Positions 46,129 through 55,756 of a stretch of 64,000 nucleotides of DNA are shown here, piece after piece. The stretch comes from Gemmatimonadota bacterium. Its GTDB lineage: Bacteria > JAAXHH01. The DNA lies in the NCBI GenBank assembly GCA_009838645.1, contig VXRC01000001.1, positions 109,740-173,739 on the forward strand, read 5' to 3'. The position numbers and the translations under genes are program-made. The notes under the pieces are model-generated. The model did no database searches and was not told where the DNA came from. It worked only from the letters and a program-made list of their open reading frames with translations. Each line of letters begins with the position of its first letter. The first letter of the stretch is position 1.

Positions 46129-47457
46129 ATGCGTTTATTATTGAACCTGGTCGGTGTCGGTCTGCTTGTTGCCTCCGCATACGCATGCGGCGCACAGGAG
46201 GTCACGTTTATGCGCGAAGGTATGGGTCACGTAGAAAGAACACACCAGAATTACGCAGTGGATGGGGCCGGCACGTTGACCGTAGATACCGACTTCGGCT
46301 CTGTTCGGGTCGAAAGCTGGTCCAACGACGAAGTAGAAGTCGAGGTGGAAAAACGGCGGACGGGTATCAGCGAAGACAGCGCCCGTGAGGCCTTCGATGA
46401 AGTGTCGGTGGATATATCCCGGCAGGAGAACGACGTAGACATCCGGATAGAGCGCAAACGGAAATACGGGAACGAAGGCATATCGGTGGATATACGGGTC
46501 AGGGTGCCGGAAACGTACAGTCTGGACCTCAAGACCTCGGGCGGAGATATCGATGTCGGAGACCTGCGGGGCGACGTGCTTGGCCGCACCTCGGGCGGCG
46601 ATATCAACGTGGGCAACGTGACGGACGGGGTAATCCGGGTTCACACGTCAGGAGGCGATGTAAAGGTCAAGGGGGGCGCAAGGGAGACGAAGGTATCCAC
46701 CTCCGGCGGGGATATCGAGATCCTGAACGCCCGGGGCGCGGTGGATGCATCTACCTCGGGCGGTGACGTCACCATCGGCGACGCGGCCGGCGAAGTGACG
46801 GCCAAGACCTCGGGCGGCGACATCGAGATCGGCCGTACGGAAGGCGAAGTGACGGTGAGGACTTCCGGCGGCGATATCGAAATCGATCAGGCCGGGGGAA
46901 ACACAGCGGCGACGACCTCGGGCGGCGACATCAGGATAGGCCATACCACGGGAGAGGTAAAAGCGAAGACCTCGGGCGGCGACATCACGGTCGAACGCGC
47001 CGGTGGCGAGGTGGATGTGCATACCTCGGGTGGCGATGTCACCATCGACAGCGCTGAAGGAAGCCTGAAGGCGGGCACCTCGGGCGGTGATATCACGATC
47101 GGCAATGCGACGGGCGGCGGCGTGACGGCGAAGACCTCGGGCGGTGACATCGAAGCGCGTATGAGGGCGTCCGTAAGCGCGCTGGAAGAAGACTGGCTGC
47201 TGCAGTCGTCCGGCGGGGAACTGTCCATTCAGATTCCCGAGGATCTGCCGGCCACGCTCGAGGCGGAGATCCGCCTTGAGCGGTCCTGGTTCGGACGCGA
47301 AGAGGAATATCGAATCGACTCGGATTTCGACCTGGACGAGCAGGACGATGGCGGCCGTAACGGCAGGACGATAAGGGCCACCGGCGACATCAATGGTGGC
47401 GGCCATCTCATCAGGCTAAAGACTAGCGATGGCGATATTCGGATTCGCAAGTGGTAG
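46129..47457 (+). CDS. DUF4097-like exported repeat protein 3
   Basis: About 442 residues. Start chosen at the ATG 46129 behind GGAGG; a TTG at 46117 is less likely. Signal peptide ends near AYACGAQ, possibly lipidated. A leading domain (about 20-125) with DTDFGSVRVESW is followed by about 12 repeats of 18 residues, TSGGDIxIGxAxGEVxAK, then a cap with LSIQIPEDLPATL and a C-terminal SDGDIRIRKW. High G+C (about two thirds in a sampled line). No catalytic residue pattern is visible; a beta-solenoid that binds or scaffolds is the simplest reading. Confidence 0.72.
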   Translation: MRLLLNLVGVGLLVASAYACGAQEVTFMREGMGHVERTHQNYAVDGAGTLTVDTDFGSVRVESWSNDEVEVEVEKRRTGISEDSAREAFDEVSVDISRQENDVDIRIERKRKYGNEGISVDIRVRVPETYSLDLKTSGGDIDVGDLRGDVLGRTSGGDINVGNVTDGVIRVHTSGGDVKVKGGARETKVSTSGGDIEILNARGAVDASTSGGDVTIGDAAGEVTAKTSGGDIEIGRTEGEVTVRTSGGDIEIDQAGGNTAATTSGGDIRIGHTTGEVKAKTSGGDITVERAGGEVDVHTSGGDVTIDSAEGSLKAGTSGGDITIGNATGGGVTAKTSGGDIEARMRASVSALEEDWLLQSSGGELSIQIPEDLPATLEAEIRLERSWFGREEEYRIDSDFDLDEQDDGGRNGRTIRATGDINGGGHLIRLKTSDGDIRIRKW

Positions 47458-47495
47458 TCCTGAGCCCTTGCCGGGTGCGGACCTGATTTCTCGGA

Positions 47496-48455
47496 TCAGG
47501 CCGCGCCCAGATACCCCGCGAGTTGCCCGGGCATGATGTTCCCGCCGCTCAGCAGCGCCACGACCTTCTTGCCCTCCAGAGACGCGATGCCGTTCAGGAG
47601 CGCGGCGACACCGACCGCGCCTCCGGGCTCGACCACGAGTTTCGTCGTCCCCACCAGGTACTTTACCGCGTCGATCGCCTGTTCGTCCGATACGAGGACC
47701 ATCTCGTCCACGTAGGCCATTACGTGTTCGAAGGTGAGATCGCCCGGCCGGGGCGCGACGAGTGAATCGCACACCGTGTCCGGTTCCGGCACCTCGCAGA
47801 TCTCCTTCTTCATAAAAGACCGGTAAACCGCCTGCGACCCTTCGGGTTGCACCCCGATCACCTTCACCGCGGGGTTCAGCGTCTTCACGGCCGTGGCGAC
47901 GCCGCCGATCAGGCCTCCGCTGCTCACGGGGACGATCACGGCGTCCAGGTCCGGCGCCTGTTCCATGATCTCGGCGCCGATGCTGCCATGGCCCCGTATG
48001 ACATTCGCGTCTTCCCAGGTGTTGATCGCGGTGATGCCCCGTTCCCGGCCCAGCCGGTCCAGCGTGTCCCACCTCGCCTGGTTGTGGTTTTCGCACAGCA
48101 CCGCTTCGGCGCCGTATTCCCTCGTGCGCTGCACCTTGTAGGGCGAGGTCTTTTCCATCATCACGATCGCCGTCGGAATCCCGAGCAGCGTGCCCATGTA
48201 GGCGAAAGCGGTCGCGAAATTACCGGAGGATGAGATCGCGGCCCCTTTCTTCTTCTGGTCCGCGGAAAGGCGGTTCAGGATGGTATAGGCCGCGCGCGTC
48301 TTGTAAGACCCCGTCACCTGCAGGTTTTCCGCCTTCAGCCAGACGTCCGCGCCGGCCTGATCGGAAATCGCACCCGACTGCAGGACGGGCGTGTAGACGA
48401 CCTGCGGTGGTAGTTCCTTCCTCGCCTGTTCGATTTCTTCCAGGGTAATCAGCAT
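47496..48455 (-). CDS. PLP-dependent threonine ammonia-lyase/serine-threonine dehydratase-like enzyme
   Basis: About 319 residues from the ATG 48455. The Schiff-base lysine is in QVTGSYKTRAAY, the phosphate-binding loop is VSSGGLIGG, and SSSGNFATAFAY matches the S-x-G-N substrate loop of fold-type II enzymes. It deaminates threonine or serine to 2-oxobutyrate or pyruvate; there is no ACT regulatory domain, so it is the catabolic-type size (TdcB) or a serine racemase relative. The frame also has a GTG three codons upstream. It is divergent from the DUF5916 gene. Confidence 0.87.
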   Translation of the reverse strand: MLITLEEIEQARKELPPQVVYTPVLQSGAISDQAGADVWLKAENLQVTGSYKTRAAYTILNRLSADQKKKGAAISSSGNFATAFAYMGTLLGIPTAIVMMEKTSPYKVQRTREYGAEAVLCENHNQARWDTLDRLGRERGITAINTWEDANVIRGHGSIGAEIMEQAPDLDAVIVPVSSGGLIGGVATAVKTLNPAVKVIGVQPEGSQAVYRSFMKKEICEVPEPDTVCDSLVAPRPGDLTFEHVMAYVDEMVLVSDEQAIDAVKYLVGTTKLVVEPGGAVGVAALLNGIASLEGKKVVALLSGGNIMPGQLAGYLGAA

Positions 48456-48775
48456 GGTCCACACAATCTGTGCCCGGTCATCATGCCGTCAAGCGAATTC
48501 AACTACGCGGCCGCGCAGGATAACGGGCCGCGCAGGATAACGGGCCACGCAGGATAACGGGCCATAGTTGTCAAAGAAAAAGATTTGTCTTGCTGGACAA
48601 ACCCGCGAAGGGCCTCTATATTTCGCCCGCCATATACCGACCGTCTTGTTCCGCCCGTCCGACAGGCTACGGGCATCACTTGAAGGATTACACGCGCTGG
48701 ATTGTAAAATATAAGATGGAAGTGAACGTCAATGTCCGTTGTTCCTTAATGCTTCGTCCGATGCTGGAGGACTTA
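48456..48775. other. divergent intergenic region with a 17-bp tandem repeat
   Basis: 320 bases between the dehydratase and the DUF5916 gene. It holds the three-copy repeat at 48514-48564 and an AT-rich stretch at about 48568-48592 suited to a promoter. No RNA or short coding frame is convincing. Confidence 0.5.
48514..48564. repeat. 17-bp tandem repeat, three copies
   Basis: cgcaggataacgggccg (48514-48530), cgcaggataacgggcca (48531-48547) and the same (48548-48564). It lies in the upstream regions of two divergent genes and has no spacer structure. Confidence 0.9.
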
Positions 48776-51340
48776 ATGTCGTTATTCCCACCCGTCCGCA
48801 AAACCGGCGGCACATGTTTCATTTTGGCCTTTCTGTTGTTCCTCCCAGGCATCACCGGGGCGCAAGCGCCGCAGGATCGGATCGCGACCGAAACGGACAT
48901 GACGGAATCCGTAATGGCGATGACTGATGCGATCGACCGGACGTCGGACCCGCGACCGTTCAGCGTTCCCCTGCCCGTATCCAAGTCGCCCTTCGACTAC
49001 CGGAACCTGGATCCCGCGGACTTCATGCTGGAGGCTAAGCGGGTAAGTTCTTCCATCCAGGTGGACGGCCATCTCGACGAACTCGAATGGCAGCAGGCGG
49101 ACGTCGCCAACGATTTCTTCCAGCTCGAACCGGTTGAGGGTGCACCGGCCACGTATCCCACCGAGGTCCGGGTGATGTACGACGACAGGAACCTGTACGT
49201 GGGATTCGTCTGCTTCGATCCGAATCCGGAGCAGATCATGGCGCCGGACATGCAACGGGACACCCGGATGAGTTTCTCCAACGACATGGTCACGGTCGTC
49301 ATCGCGTCGCTTGACCACTACCGCGAAGCCTTCGAATTCCAGACCAATCCCAACGGCGCCCGGTCCGACTCCTTCGTCAGCGCCGAGGGCAACAACACCG
49401 ACCGAGACTGGAACGGGCTGTGGAACGCGGCCAGCCAGGTATATGATTACGGATGGTCGGCCGAGTACGTGATCCCGTTCCACACCCTCCGGTTTCCGCA
49501 TCGCCGCGATCAGACGTGGGGCATTAACTTCGGACGCCGCATACAGCGCACCAGGGAGGAATCGTTCTGGGTTCCGCTGAGCCTGAGGGACGGCGACCAG
49601 GCGCTGTACCGCTTCGGCAAGGGCGGCCGGCTGACAGCCCTGTCCGACATCACGCCGGGCGGGCGGGTGCAGGCGACACCCTTCACCGTGCTCGGCGCCC
49701 AGTCCTCCCGGTTTACGGAAACCGCCCCGACGCCCGTCCTGCCCATCGCGGCGACGGACCTCGACAACGGCATGCAACGGAAACTGGGTGGCGACCTGAA
49801 GGTCAGCATTACTTCCGGGATGACGCTGAACGCCACGGTCAACCCCGATTTCGCCCAGGTGGAAGCGGACGATGAGGTCGTAAACCTTTCCCGCTTCGAA
49901 TTCCAGTTTACCGAGAAGCGGCCCTTCTTCCTGGAGCGCAGCGATATCTTCACCCTGAACGAACGGCCGCAGCGACGCGGACCTCCGCGCGGCGGCGGCG
50001 ATCTGACGCCCCAGCTCTTCTTCAGCCGGCGCGTCGGCCGGCAGTTGCCGGACGGGCAAACCGTACCCATCGACCTCGGGATGCGCCTTACCGGCAAGTT
50101 CGGTCACACGACCGTAGGGTTCCTGAACGTCCAGACCCGGGAGACCCAGTACGACGACGACGGCGAACAGAAGACGGAACCGCTGACCAACTGGCAGGCT
50201 TTGCGTGTACGGCAGGACTTTGGAACACGGTCGAGCATGGGCATGCTGGCCACCTTCAAGGAACCGAATCCCCGGTTCGACGACCGGTTCGGAATGGCCC
50301 TGCCCCGGTACGCGGATTCGGACTACAACAGGGTGTTGGGGTTCGATCTGAACCTGGCCGCACGGGCGACCAATCACCGGGGGCAGATCACCTTCGCCAA
50401 GAGCTGGACGGATACGCTGAGCACCAGCAACCAGGACTGGACCTTCCGGGCAATCCAACGCTGGCAGAATCGTTGGTTGATGTACGGCGTTTCCTACCTG
50501 GATATCGGTGAGGATTTCATCAGCCAGACCGGGCTGGTCCGGGACGAGGGCCTGCAACGGATCGGGGGTGGACTTACGGCCAACACCTTTCTGCGCCGGT
50601 TTGGCATACGGCGTATCAACGGGGGTTTTCGGAGTAATTACGTGACCCGGAAGGATACGGGCTTCAACGATGCCGATTCCTGGTCCTTCTCGCCTAACGT
50701 GTTCCTGGAACTGGAACGGGGTCTGTGGATCTCCGCTTCATACGATATGAGATTCGATACGCTGAGCAAAACGACGCGCATCGCCGGCGTGCATTTCCCC
50801 GAGGGATCCTATTCCTACAACCAGGCAAACGTGTTCCTCTTCACCGACAGCGGCCGGAAGTTCTCCGGTCGAGGCAGTGTCCGGTACGGTCGATTCTACG
50901 GCGCCGATCTGCTCAGTCTTTCGAGCGAACTTTCCATTAAGCCGAACCCCCGTTTCGCGCTGGAACCGGGTATCACGCGCAGCCGCGTCGACCGGGGCAA
51001 CCGTGAGGGACTGGAGGCCGACGAATACGATCATCGTACCCAGCTCATACCCAGCGTCCGGATGAGTTACGCCTTCACGCCGAACCTTTCATTCTCCTCT
51101 TTCATCCAGTTCAACGCGGACAGGCAAAGGGAGATCGACGACTTCCACACGAATACGGTTACGATGAACCTCCTTCTCGCCTACCGATCGCCCTTCGGCC
51201 ACTCGTTCTTCCTGGCCTTCAACCAGTTCCGTGACGACGACCTAGATACCGACGGAAGCTTCGGGGTTTACGAACGGACGCCGCTAAGGCTGCGGGACCA
51301 GCAGATCGTGGCCAAGGTCTCCTACCTGTTCAACCTGTAG
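48776..51340 (+). CDS. outer-membrane protein with N-terminal CBM9-like domain (DUF5916 type)
   Basis: About 854 residues. The ATG at 48776 with GGAGG upstream opens a signal peptide ending near GITGAQ. The N-terminal domain (about 70-260) is a carbohydrate-binding-like fold, QVDGHLDELEWQQA and VRVMYDDRNLYVGFVCFDPN; the rest is beta-rich with a long series of short strands (PFFLERSDIF, FFSRRVGRQLP) and ends in LFNL like a barrel. DUF5916 proteins are common in Bacteroidetes, Gemmatimonadota and Acidobacteria and are of unknown function. A second barrel gene follows 22 bases later. Confidence 0.85.
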   Translation: MSLFPPVRKTGGTCFILAFLLFLPGITGAQAPQDRIATETDMTESVMAMTDAIDRTSDPRPFSVPLPVSKSPFDYRNLDPADFMLEAKRVSSSIQVDGHLDELEWQQADVANDFFQLEPVEGAPATYPTEVRVMYDDRNLYVGFVCFDPNPEQIMAPDMQRDTRMSFSNDMVTVVIASLDHYREAFEFQTNPNGARSDSFVSAEGNNTDRDWNGLWNAASQVYDYGWSAEYVIPFHTLRFPHRRDQTWGINFGRRIQRTREESFWVPLSLRDGDQALYRFGKGGRLTALSDITPGGRVQATPFTVLGAQSSRFTETAPTPVLPIAATDLDNGMQRKLGGDLKVSITSGMTLNATVNPDFAQVEADDEVVNLSRFEFQFTEKRPFFLERSDIFTLNERPQRRGPPRGGGDLTPQLFFSRRVGRQLPDGQTVPIDLGMRLTGKFGHTTVGFLNVQTRETQYDDDGEQKTEPLTNWQALRVRQDFGTRSSMGMLATFKEPNPRFDDRFGMALPRYADSDYNRVLGFDLNLAARATNHRGQITFAKSWTDTLSTSNQDWTFRAIQRWQNRWLMYGVSYLDIGEDFISQTGLVRDEGLQRIGGGLTANTFLRRFGIRRINGGFRSNYVTRKDTGFNDADSWSFSPNVFLELERGLWISASYDMRFDTLSKTTRIAGVHFPEGSYSYNQANVFLFTDSGRKFSGRGSVRYGRFYGADLLSLSSELSIKPNPRFALEPGITRSRVDRGNREGLEADEYDHRTQLIPSVRMSYAFTPNLSFSSFIQFNADRQREIDDFHTNTVTMNLLLAYRSPFGHSFFLAFNQFRDDDLDTDGSFGVYERTPLRLRDQQIVAKVSYLFNL

Positions 51341-51362
51341 GCTGTTTCCAATCATACTGAAT

Positions 51363-52262
51363 ATGAACCTGCTTAGACCGATAGCCGTGGTGTACGCACT
51401 TACGATTTGTCTGCTTCTCGCTGCGCACGGCGAGGCGGCAGCCCAGGATCGGAGAACCTCGGGCTGGTACGTTTCCGGTGGGTTGGGCGGCAACCTGGCC
51501 TACGGCCTGGACCAGTCGGGCTCGAACACGGAATCCACCTGTTATCCCACCAGCGCCTGTTTCGATATGATTCTGCGGGACATTCCCGGCTACCGGTGGC
51601 GTTACGACCCATCCGCCGACCGGGGTATCGGATACGATGCGGCCGTCGGACGGATATTCGACCGCACCCGAATCGAGGTCGCGTACGCGCAACGGAGAAA
51701 CAAGGTCGACCAGGGTCCGCCCCTTGAGATCACTTACCTCGACGGCAGCACGGCGGGCGCCAGTTCCTTCCTTGGTCGGGGGCTAGTTCAGGCTACCAGC
51801 ACAAATTTCTTTGAAGACTTCGTGACGAGAACGGTGTCTCTGAACGCGTATTACGACCTTCCCTTCGGACCGAGCAGGATCACGCCCTACGTGGGGGTGG
51901 GAACCGGCATTGCGTTCGTGGAACTGACCCGGATCTTCTTTTCGATCGAATACAGCGACCCCTCCGGAGAGGGTACGATCTACGACCCGCCCCTGTCCTT
52001 CTACAACAGCAAGCAGGATACCAAATTGTCGGACACGGTATTCGCGGGGCATGTGTACGCGGGCGCCGACTACAGCCTGAACGATCGTGCCGCAGTCGGC
52101 CTGAAAGCGGCCTATTCGAGGGTGGACGACGTGGAACACATCGGGACGTACGAGTACCATCCCCACTTCGATACGGATCCTTCGCTTACAAACAAAAACA
52201 CGTTCAGCGCCACGAACCACTGGTCCGTGACACTGAACGTGCGCTTCCTGTTTGGTAATTGA
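51363..52262 (+). CDS. outer-membrane beta-barrel protein (OmpA/porin-like)
   Basis: 299 residues with a signal peptide ending near EAAAQ. The mature part is strands with GWYVSGGLGGNLAYG, YYDLPFGPSRITPYVGVGTGIAFVE, and YSLNDRAAVGLKAAYSRVDDVEH, and ends NVRFLFGN. That pattern matches the eight-to-ten-strand OmpW/OmpX-type barrels. It follows the DUF5916 gene by 22 bases on the same strand, so both could be made together. No peptidoglycan-binding domain is present. Confidence 0.7.
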   Translation: MNLLRPIAVVYALTICLLLAAHGEAAAQDRRTSGWYVSGGLGGNLAYGLDQSGSNTESTCYPTSACFDMILRDIPGYRWRYDPSADRGIGYDAAVGRIFDRTRIEVAYAQRRNKVDQGPPLEITYLDGSTAGASSFLGRGLVQATSTNFFEDFVTRTVSLNAYYDLPFGPSRITPYVGVGTGIAFVELTRIFFSIEYSDPSGEGTIYDPPLSFYNSKQDTKLSDTVFAGHVYAGADYSLNDRAAVGLKAAYSRVDDVEHIGTYEYHPHFDTDPSLTNKNTFSATNHWSVTLNVRFLFGN

Positions 52263-52298
52263 CTGGAATGTCGTTTCCCGGACCGGGCGATGCCCACC

Positions 52299-52388
52299 GG
52301 GCCTCCAACCGCCGAGCCTCCAACCGCTGGGCCTCCAACCGCCGGGCTTCCAACCGCCGAGCCTCCAACCGCTGGGCCGTCAACCCAA
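52299..52388. repeat. 15-bp tandem repeat, about six copies
   Basis: Units of the form gggcctccaaccgcc alternate with gagcctccaaccgct from 52299 to 52373; the sixth unit, to 52388, is degenerate. The array lies between the beta-barrel gene and the minus-strand FAD oxidoreductase, ending three bases from the latter's stop codon. Both strands are open through it, but neither looks like a real protein. Confidence 0.9.
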
Positions 52389-52390
52389 CC

Positions 52391-53761
52391 CTACCCCGTA
52401 GAATCGACGAAGACCTGGTGCGCGCTGCGGTCCTTTCCGCCATCCTGCGCATGCTGGTATGACCGGTGCTCGGACGGCTTGCCAAGCGAGGTAAGGGCCA
52501 GCATTTTCTCCGCGGTCTTCGTGGCCACGTAGGGCCGCCGGATGTCCGTCGGGTTCGCCTGGATGTGCTGCTTCCATGCGCCCAGATCCGTCTTCGCCTG
52601 GATCAACCCCTTGATCATCCCCATGTCGTTCAACATGGCCACGTCGTCCGCGGGACCCAGGATGATCGCCCCGGTGATCGTGGAGCCGTCCCAGATCAGC
52701 TTCCGGTAGACCGGACGGTTGGCGTTGATGACCTCGGTGACGTCGCCGTCGCCGGACCAGTCGCCGAAACTGGCGCACTGCAGGCCGCACACGTCCAGGA
52801 TGTTGATCAGCAGGCTGCCAGGATACTCCACGTCCTGGCCGGCCATATTCGCGCCCGCGATCCGGCCGTGGTCGACGGCGGTGGGCTGAATGGCGTGTAC
52901 CGCCTGACCGCCGGAGGACAGGTCCGGTCCCTCGGCCACGTCACCCGCCGCATACACGTTGGCCACGTTGGTCTGGCACCGGTTGTTGACCAGGACGCCC
53001 TCGTTGGTCTCGATACCCGATCCGTCGAGAAAGCCGATATTGGCCTTGATCCCTGTGGCGACGATGACCACGTCCGCGCGGGTGGACGACCCATCGGAAA
53101 GCTGCAGGGTCTTCACGCCGTCGTGGCCGTGATCGATGGCCTGCACGCTCACGCCGGTGTGGACTTCGACGCCCTGGGACTCGAGCCAGGAGCCCACCAG
53201 GGAAGCGCCCTGGGCGTCCAGCATGCGAGGCAGCACCTGGTCTTCCAGTTCGATCACCTTCAGGCGTGCGCCGCGCTTGTGCATCGCGTTGAGGATGATG
53301 AATCCGATGAACCCGGCCCCGATGAAGGCCACCTCGGCATCGCTTCCCAGGGCGTCCACGGTCTTTTCCGCGTCGGCCACGGTCCAGAGATTGTGGACGC
53401 CGTCGCCGTCCGCGCCGGGTATGTTCAGCTGCTGGGCGGACGATCCCGTGGCGATCAGCAGGTTGTCGAAGGGTACCATGGATCCGTCGCTGAGCGTGAG
53501 CATGCTCGCGTGGGGATTCACCTCGGAGACGCTGACTCCGAAGCGGGTCTTCACCCCCAGCCTGCCGAAATAGTCGTCGTCTCCTGTATTCACCTGCTCG
53601 ACCGGTATATTTCCTGAAATGTAGTAGGGCAGGGCCATGCGGGAATAGGCCGGTTCATCGGAGATCAGGGTGATGGACGCGTCCGCATCGTAACCGCGGA
53701 TCGTTTCGATGGCATTCATCCCGCCCGGTCCGCCGCCTACAATCACGTGTTCTGTCGCCAT
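52391..53761 (-). CDS. FAD-dependent pyridine nucleotide-disulphide-type oxidoreductase
   Basis: 456 residues. Two dinucleotide folds are seen: VIVGGGPGGMNAIETI at the N-terminus (FAD) and AFIGAGFIGFIIL near residue 145 (NAD(P)H), with NVYAAGDVAEG near 270 as the FAD GD motif. The pattern matches NADH oxidase/nitrite-reductase-like or ferredoxin reductase-like oxidoreductases; no redox-active CxxC is visible. It is the last gene of the AOR cluster, 54 bases after the first AOR, which suggests it takes electrons from, or gives them to, the AOR/ferredoxin system. Confidence 0.83.
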   Translation of the reverse strand: MATEHVIVGGGPGGMNAIETIRGYDADASITLISDEPAYSRMALPYYISGNIPVEQVNTGDDDYFGRLGVKTRFGVSVSEVNPHASMLTLSDGSMVPFDNLLIATGSSAQQLNIPGADGDGVHNLWTVADAEKTVDALGSDAEVAFIGAGFIGFIILNAMHKRGARLKVIELEDQVLPRMLDAQGASLVGSWLESQGVEVHTGVSVQAIDHGHDGVKTLQLSDGSSTRADVVIVATGIKANIGFLDGSGIETNEGVLVNNRCQTNVANVYAAGDVAEGPDLSSGGQAVHAIQPTAVDHGRIAGANMAGQDVEYPGSLLINILDVCGLQCASFGDWSGDGDVTEVINANRPVYRKLIWDGSTITGAIILGPADDVAMLNDMGMIKGLIQAKTDLGAWKQHIQANPTDIRRPYVATKTAEKMLALTSLGKPSEHRSYQHAQDGGKDRSAHQVFVDSTG

Positions 53762-53815
53762 AATCCGCTCCTTCTAAAGAAAGTACCGAAAAACGAAAGT
53801 ACAGGTCATCAGTGG

Positions 53816-55645
53816 TTACGCAAGTCCCAGCTCCATCAGTTTTTCCCTGGTGGGCCGTCCGTCCGCCGTCCAGCCCCGGGCCGCGTAGTAGTCCGGCAGC
53901 ATGGCGTCGAGATCGACGGTCACTCCCGCCGACGGCCCTTCCTTGTGGGCTTCTTCCATCAGTCTTTTCGGCAGCGTGTCATCGGCCGCGGTGAGACCGG
54001 CCTTCAGGTTCCACAGCCGTTCGATGTTCCATATCCGCTCGCCGATGTGCACGAAGTCGTCCATGGTGTAGTCCACGCCGGTGGCCGCGGACAGCACGGG
54101 GATCAGGTCGTCCAGAGGCGCGCCCGCCGTGGTGAACATGCAGATGCCCGTGGCGTCGTGGGCGGTGGTCCGGTTCTGCTCCTCGGCCACCCAGACCGAC
54201 TTTCCGTCGGTACCGTGGGGATCGTACTCGCCGCTGGTCTCGATGCCGGGCGTCCAGGCCCTCAGGTGACAGGCGCCGCGGTTGCAGGTGGCATAGGCCA
54301 CGCCCATGCCCTGGAATCCCCGGGGATCATAGGCCGGGAACTCCTGCCCCTTGACGCCCATGAAGTACTCCGGATGCTCGAACTTGTCGGTCATCCGCTT
54401 GGAGCCCTCGGCCAGCTCGTCGCCGAAGCCTTCCCGGAATCCCGTGGCTTCCGTCATGGCGATCAGGGCCTTGCCGTCGCCGAACCGTAGCGCCATGCCC
54501 GTCTGCTCATCACTCAGCAGGCCCCGCTCGTACATCTCCATGGCCGTGGCCAGCGTGGCGCCCATGGAGATGGGATCCATGCCCAGGTCGTTGCACAGGT
54601 AGTTGGCCATCACGATGGCGTCCATGTCGTCCACGCCGCAGTCGGCCCCCAGCGACCAGAGGTTCTCGTACTCCGGTCCCTCCCCGGCGACCTTCCAGTT
54701 GCGGGGATGCATGTTGACCATGTACTTGTCGGCGTTGGGGGACACCTGGGTCACGCGGCCGCAGGCGATATTGCAGGCGAAGCAGGCCTTGTTGGCGACC
54801 AGCCAGTTATCCTTGATGCTCTCCCCGTTGATCGCCTCGGTGCCTTCGAACTGGCCGGCCGTGAAATTGCGCGTCGGCAGGCCGCCGAAGGTGTTGACCA
54901 GGTCGACCGTGGGGGCCGTGCCCAGTTCCGTGAGGCCCTGCCGGCCGGGACTCTCCGCCAGGTGTTCGTGGTAGGACCAGATGGCGGACATGTAATCCCG
55001 GGGCCGCGCGATCCGCACGCCCTGGTTGCCCTGTACGGCGATGGCCTTCAGGTTCTTGGAACCCATGACGGCGCCGACGCCGGAACGACCGGCCGCCCGG
55101 TGCTTGTCGTTGACGATGCACGCGAACCGCACCAGATTCTCGCCCGCCGGTCCGATGCCGGCCACCCGCAGTTTGGGCATGCCGGTCTCGTCGCGGATGG
55201 CGTCCTCGGTCTCCGAGACCACTTTGCCCCACACGCCGGCGGCGTCGCGGATCTCGACGCGGTCATCGTCGACGAGGAGGTAGCAGGGACGGTCCGCCCG
55301 GCCTTCCACGATCACCATGTCGTAGCCGGCAAACTTGAGTTCCGGGCCCCAGTGTCCGCCCGAATTGGACGTCGTGATGGCGCCGGTGAGCGGTCCCTTG
55401 GTGACCACCATGTAGCGGGCACCGCAGGAGGCGTTGGTGCCCGTGAGCGGCCCGGTGGCCATGATCAGCTTGTTGTCGGGACCGAGGGCGTCGAACGAGG
55501 GGTCCATCTCCTCGTAGAGGTACCGGGCGGCCAGTCCGCGGCCGCCGATGTACTCCTCGGCCCAGTCCAGTCTCAGGGGCTCTTTGGTCGCCTTGCCCCG
55601 CGACAGGTCCACCCGCAGGATATGGCCGGCCCACCCGTGTGTCAT
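53816..55645 (-). CDS. aldehyde:ferredoxin oxidoreductase (AOR) family enzyme A
   Basis: 609 residues, the normal AOR length. It oxidises aldehydes to acids at a tungsten or molybdenum bis-pterin centre with ferredoxin as acceptor. The N-terminal cap has GWAGHILRVDLSRGK; the pterin region is GRSGVGAVMGSKNLKAIAV; the [4Fe-4S] ligands are CFACNIAC at about 287-294 plus a distal Cys in CNRGACH (about 455). It lies 111 bases after AOR B. The aldehyde is not readable. Confidence 0.93.
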   Translation of the reverse strand: MTHGWAGHILRVDLSRGKATKEPLRLDWAEEYIGGRGLAARYLYEEMDPSFDALGPDNKLIMATGPLTGTNASCGARYMVVTKGPLTGAITTSNSGGHWGPELKFAGYDMVIVEGRADRPCYLLVDDDRVEIRDAAGVWGKVVSETEDAIRDETGMPKLRVAGIGPAGENLVRFACIVNDKHRAAGRSGVGAVMGSKNLKAIAVQGNQGVRIARPRDYMSAIWSYHEHLAESPGRQGLTELGTAPTVDLVNTFGGLPTRNFTAGQFEGTEAINGESIKDNWLVANKACFACNIACGRVTQVSPNADKYMVNMHPRNWKVAGEGPEYENLWSLGADCGVDDMDAIVMANYLCNDLGMDPISMGATLATAMEMYERGLLSDEQTGMALRFGDGKALIAMTEATGFREGFGDELAEGSKRMTDKFEHPEYFMGVKGQEFPAYDPRGFQGMGVAYATCNRGACHLRAWTPGIETSGEYDPHGTDGKSVWVAEEQNRTTAHDATGICMFTTAGAPLDDLIPVLSAATGVDYTMDDFVHIGERIWNIERLWNLKAGLTAADDTLPKRLMEEAHKEGPSAGVTVDLDAMLPDYYAARGWTADGRPTREKLMELGLA

Positions 55646-55756
55646 GAAGAAACTCCATTCCTCGGCTCAGGCCGGGTGATACGGGGTCGCGCCCCGGTCA
55701 CATTTGGCCCGGGACGCGCCCAGTGAATCCCCCTGGCACGGGAGCCGGATCGGGCG

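Noticed and set aside
46500..47160. Regular repeats in the third DUF4097 gene considered as CRISPR or satellite DNA
   Set aside because: The period matches 54 bases of coding sequence and the protein repeats are conserved while the DNA varies; no spacers or cas genes.
46648..47406. 252-residue minus-strand frame over the third DUF4097 gene
   Set aside because: Antisense to repeat DNA; its regularity simply mirrors the repeats.
52466..53617. 383-residue plus-strand frame opposite the FAD oxidoreductase
   Set aside because: Antisense shadow; His/Gly/Val-rich with no domain motif.
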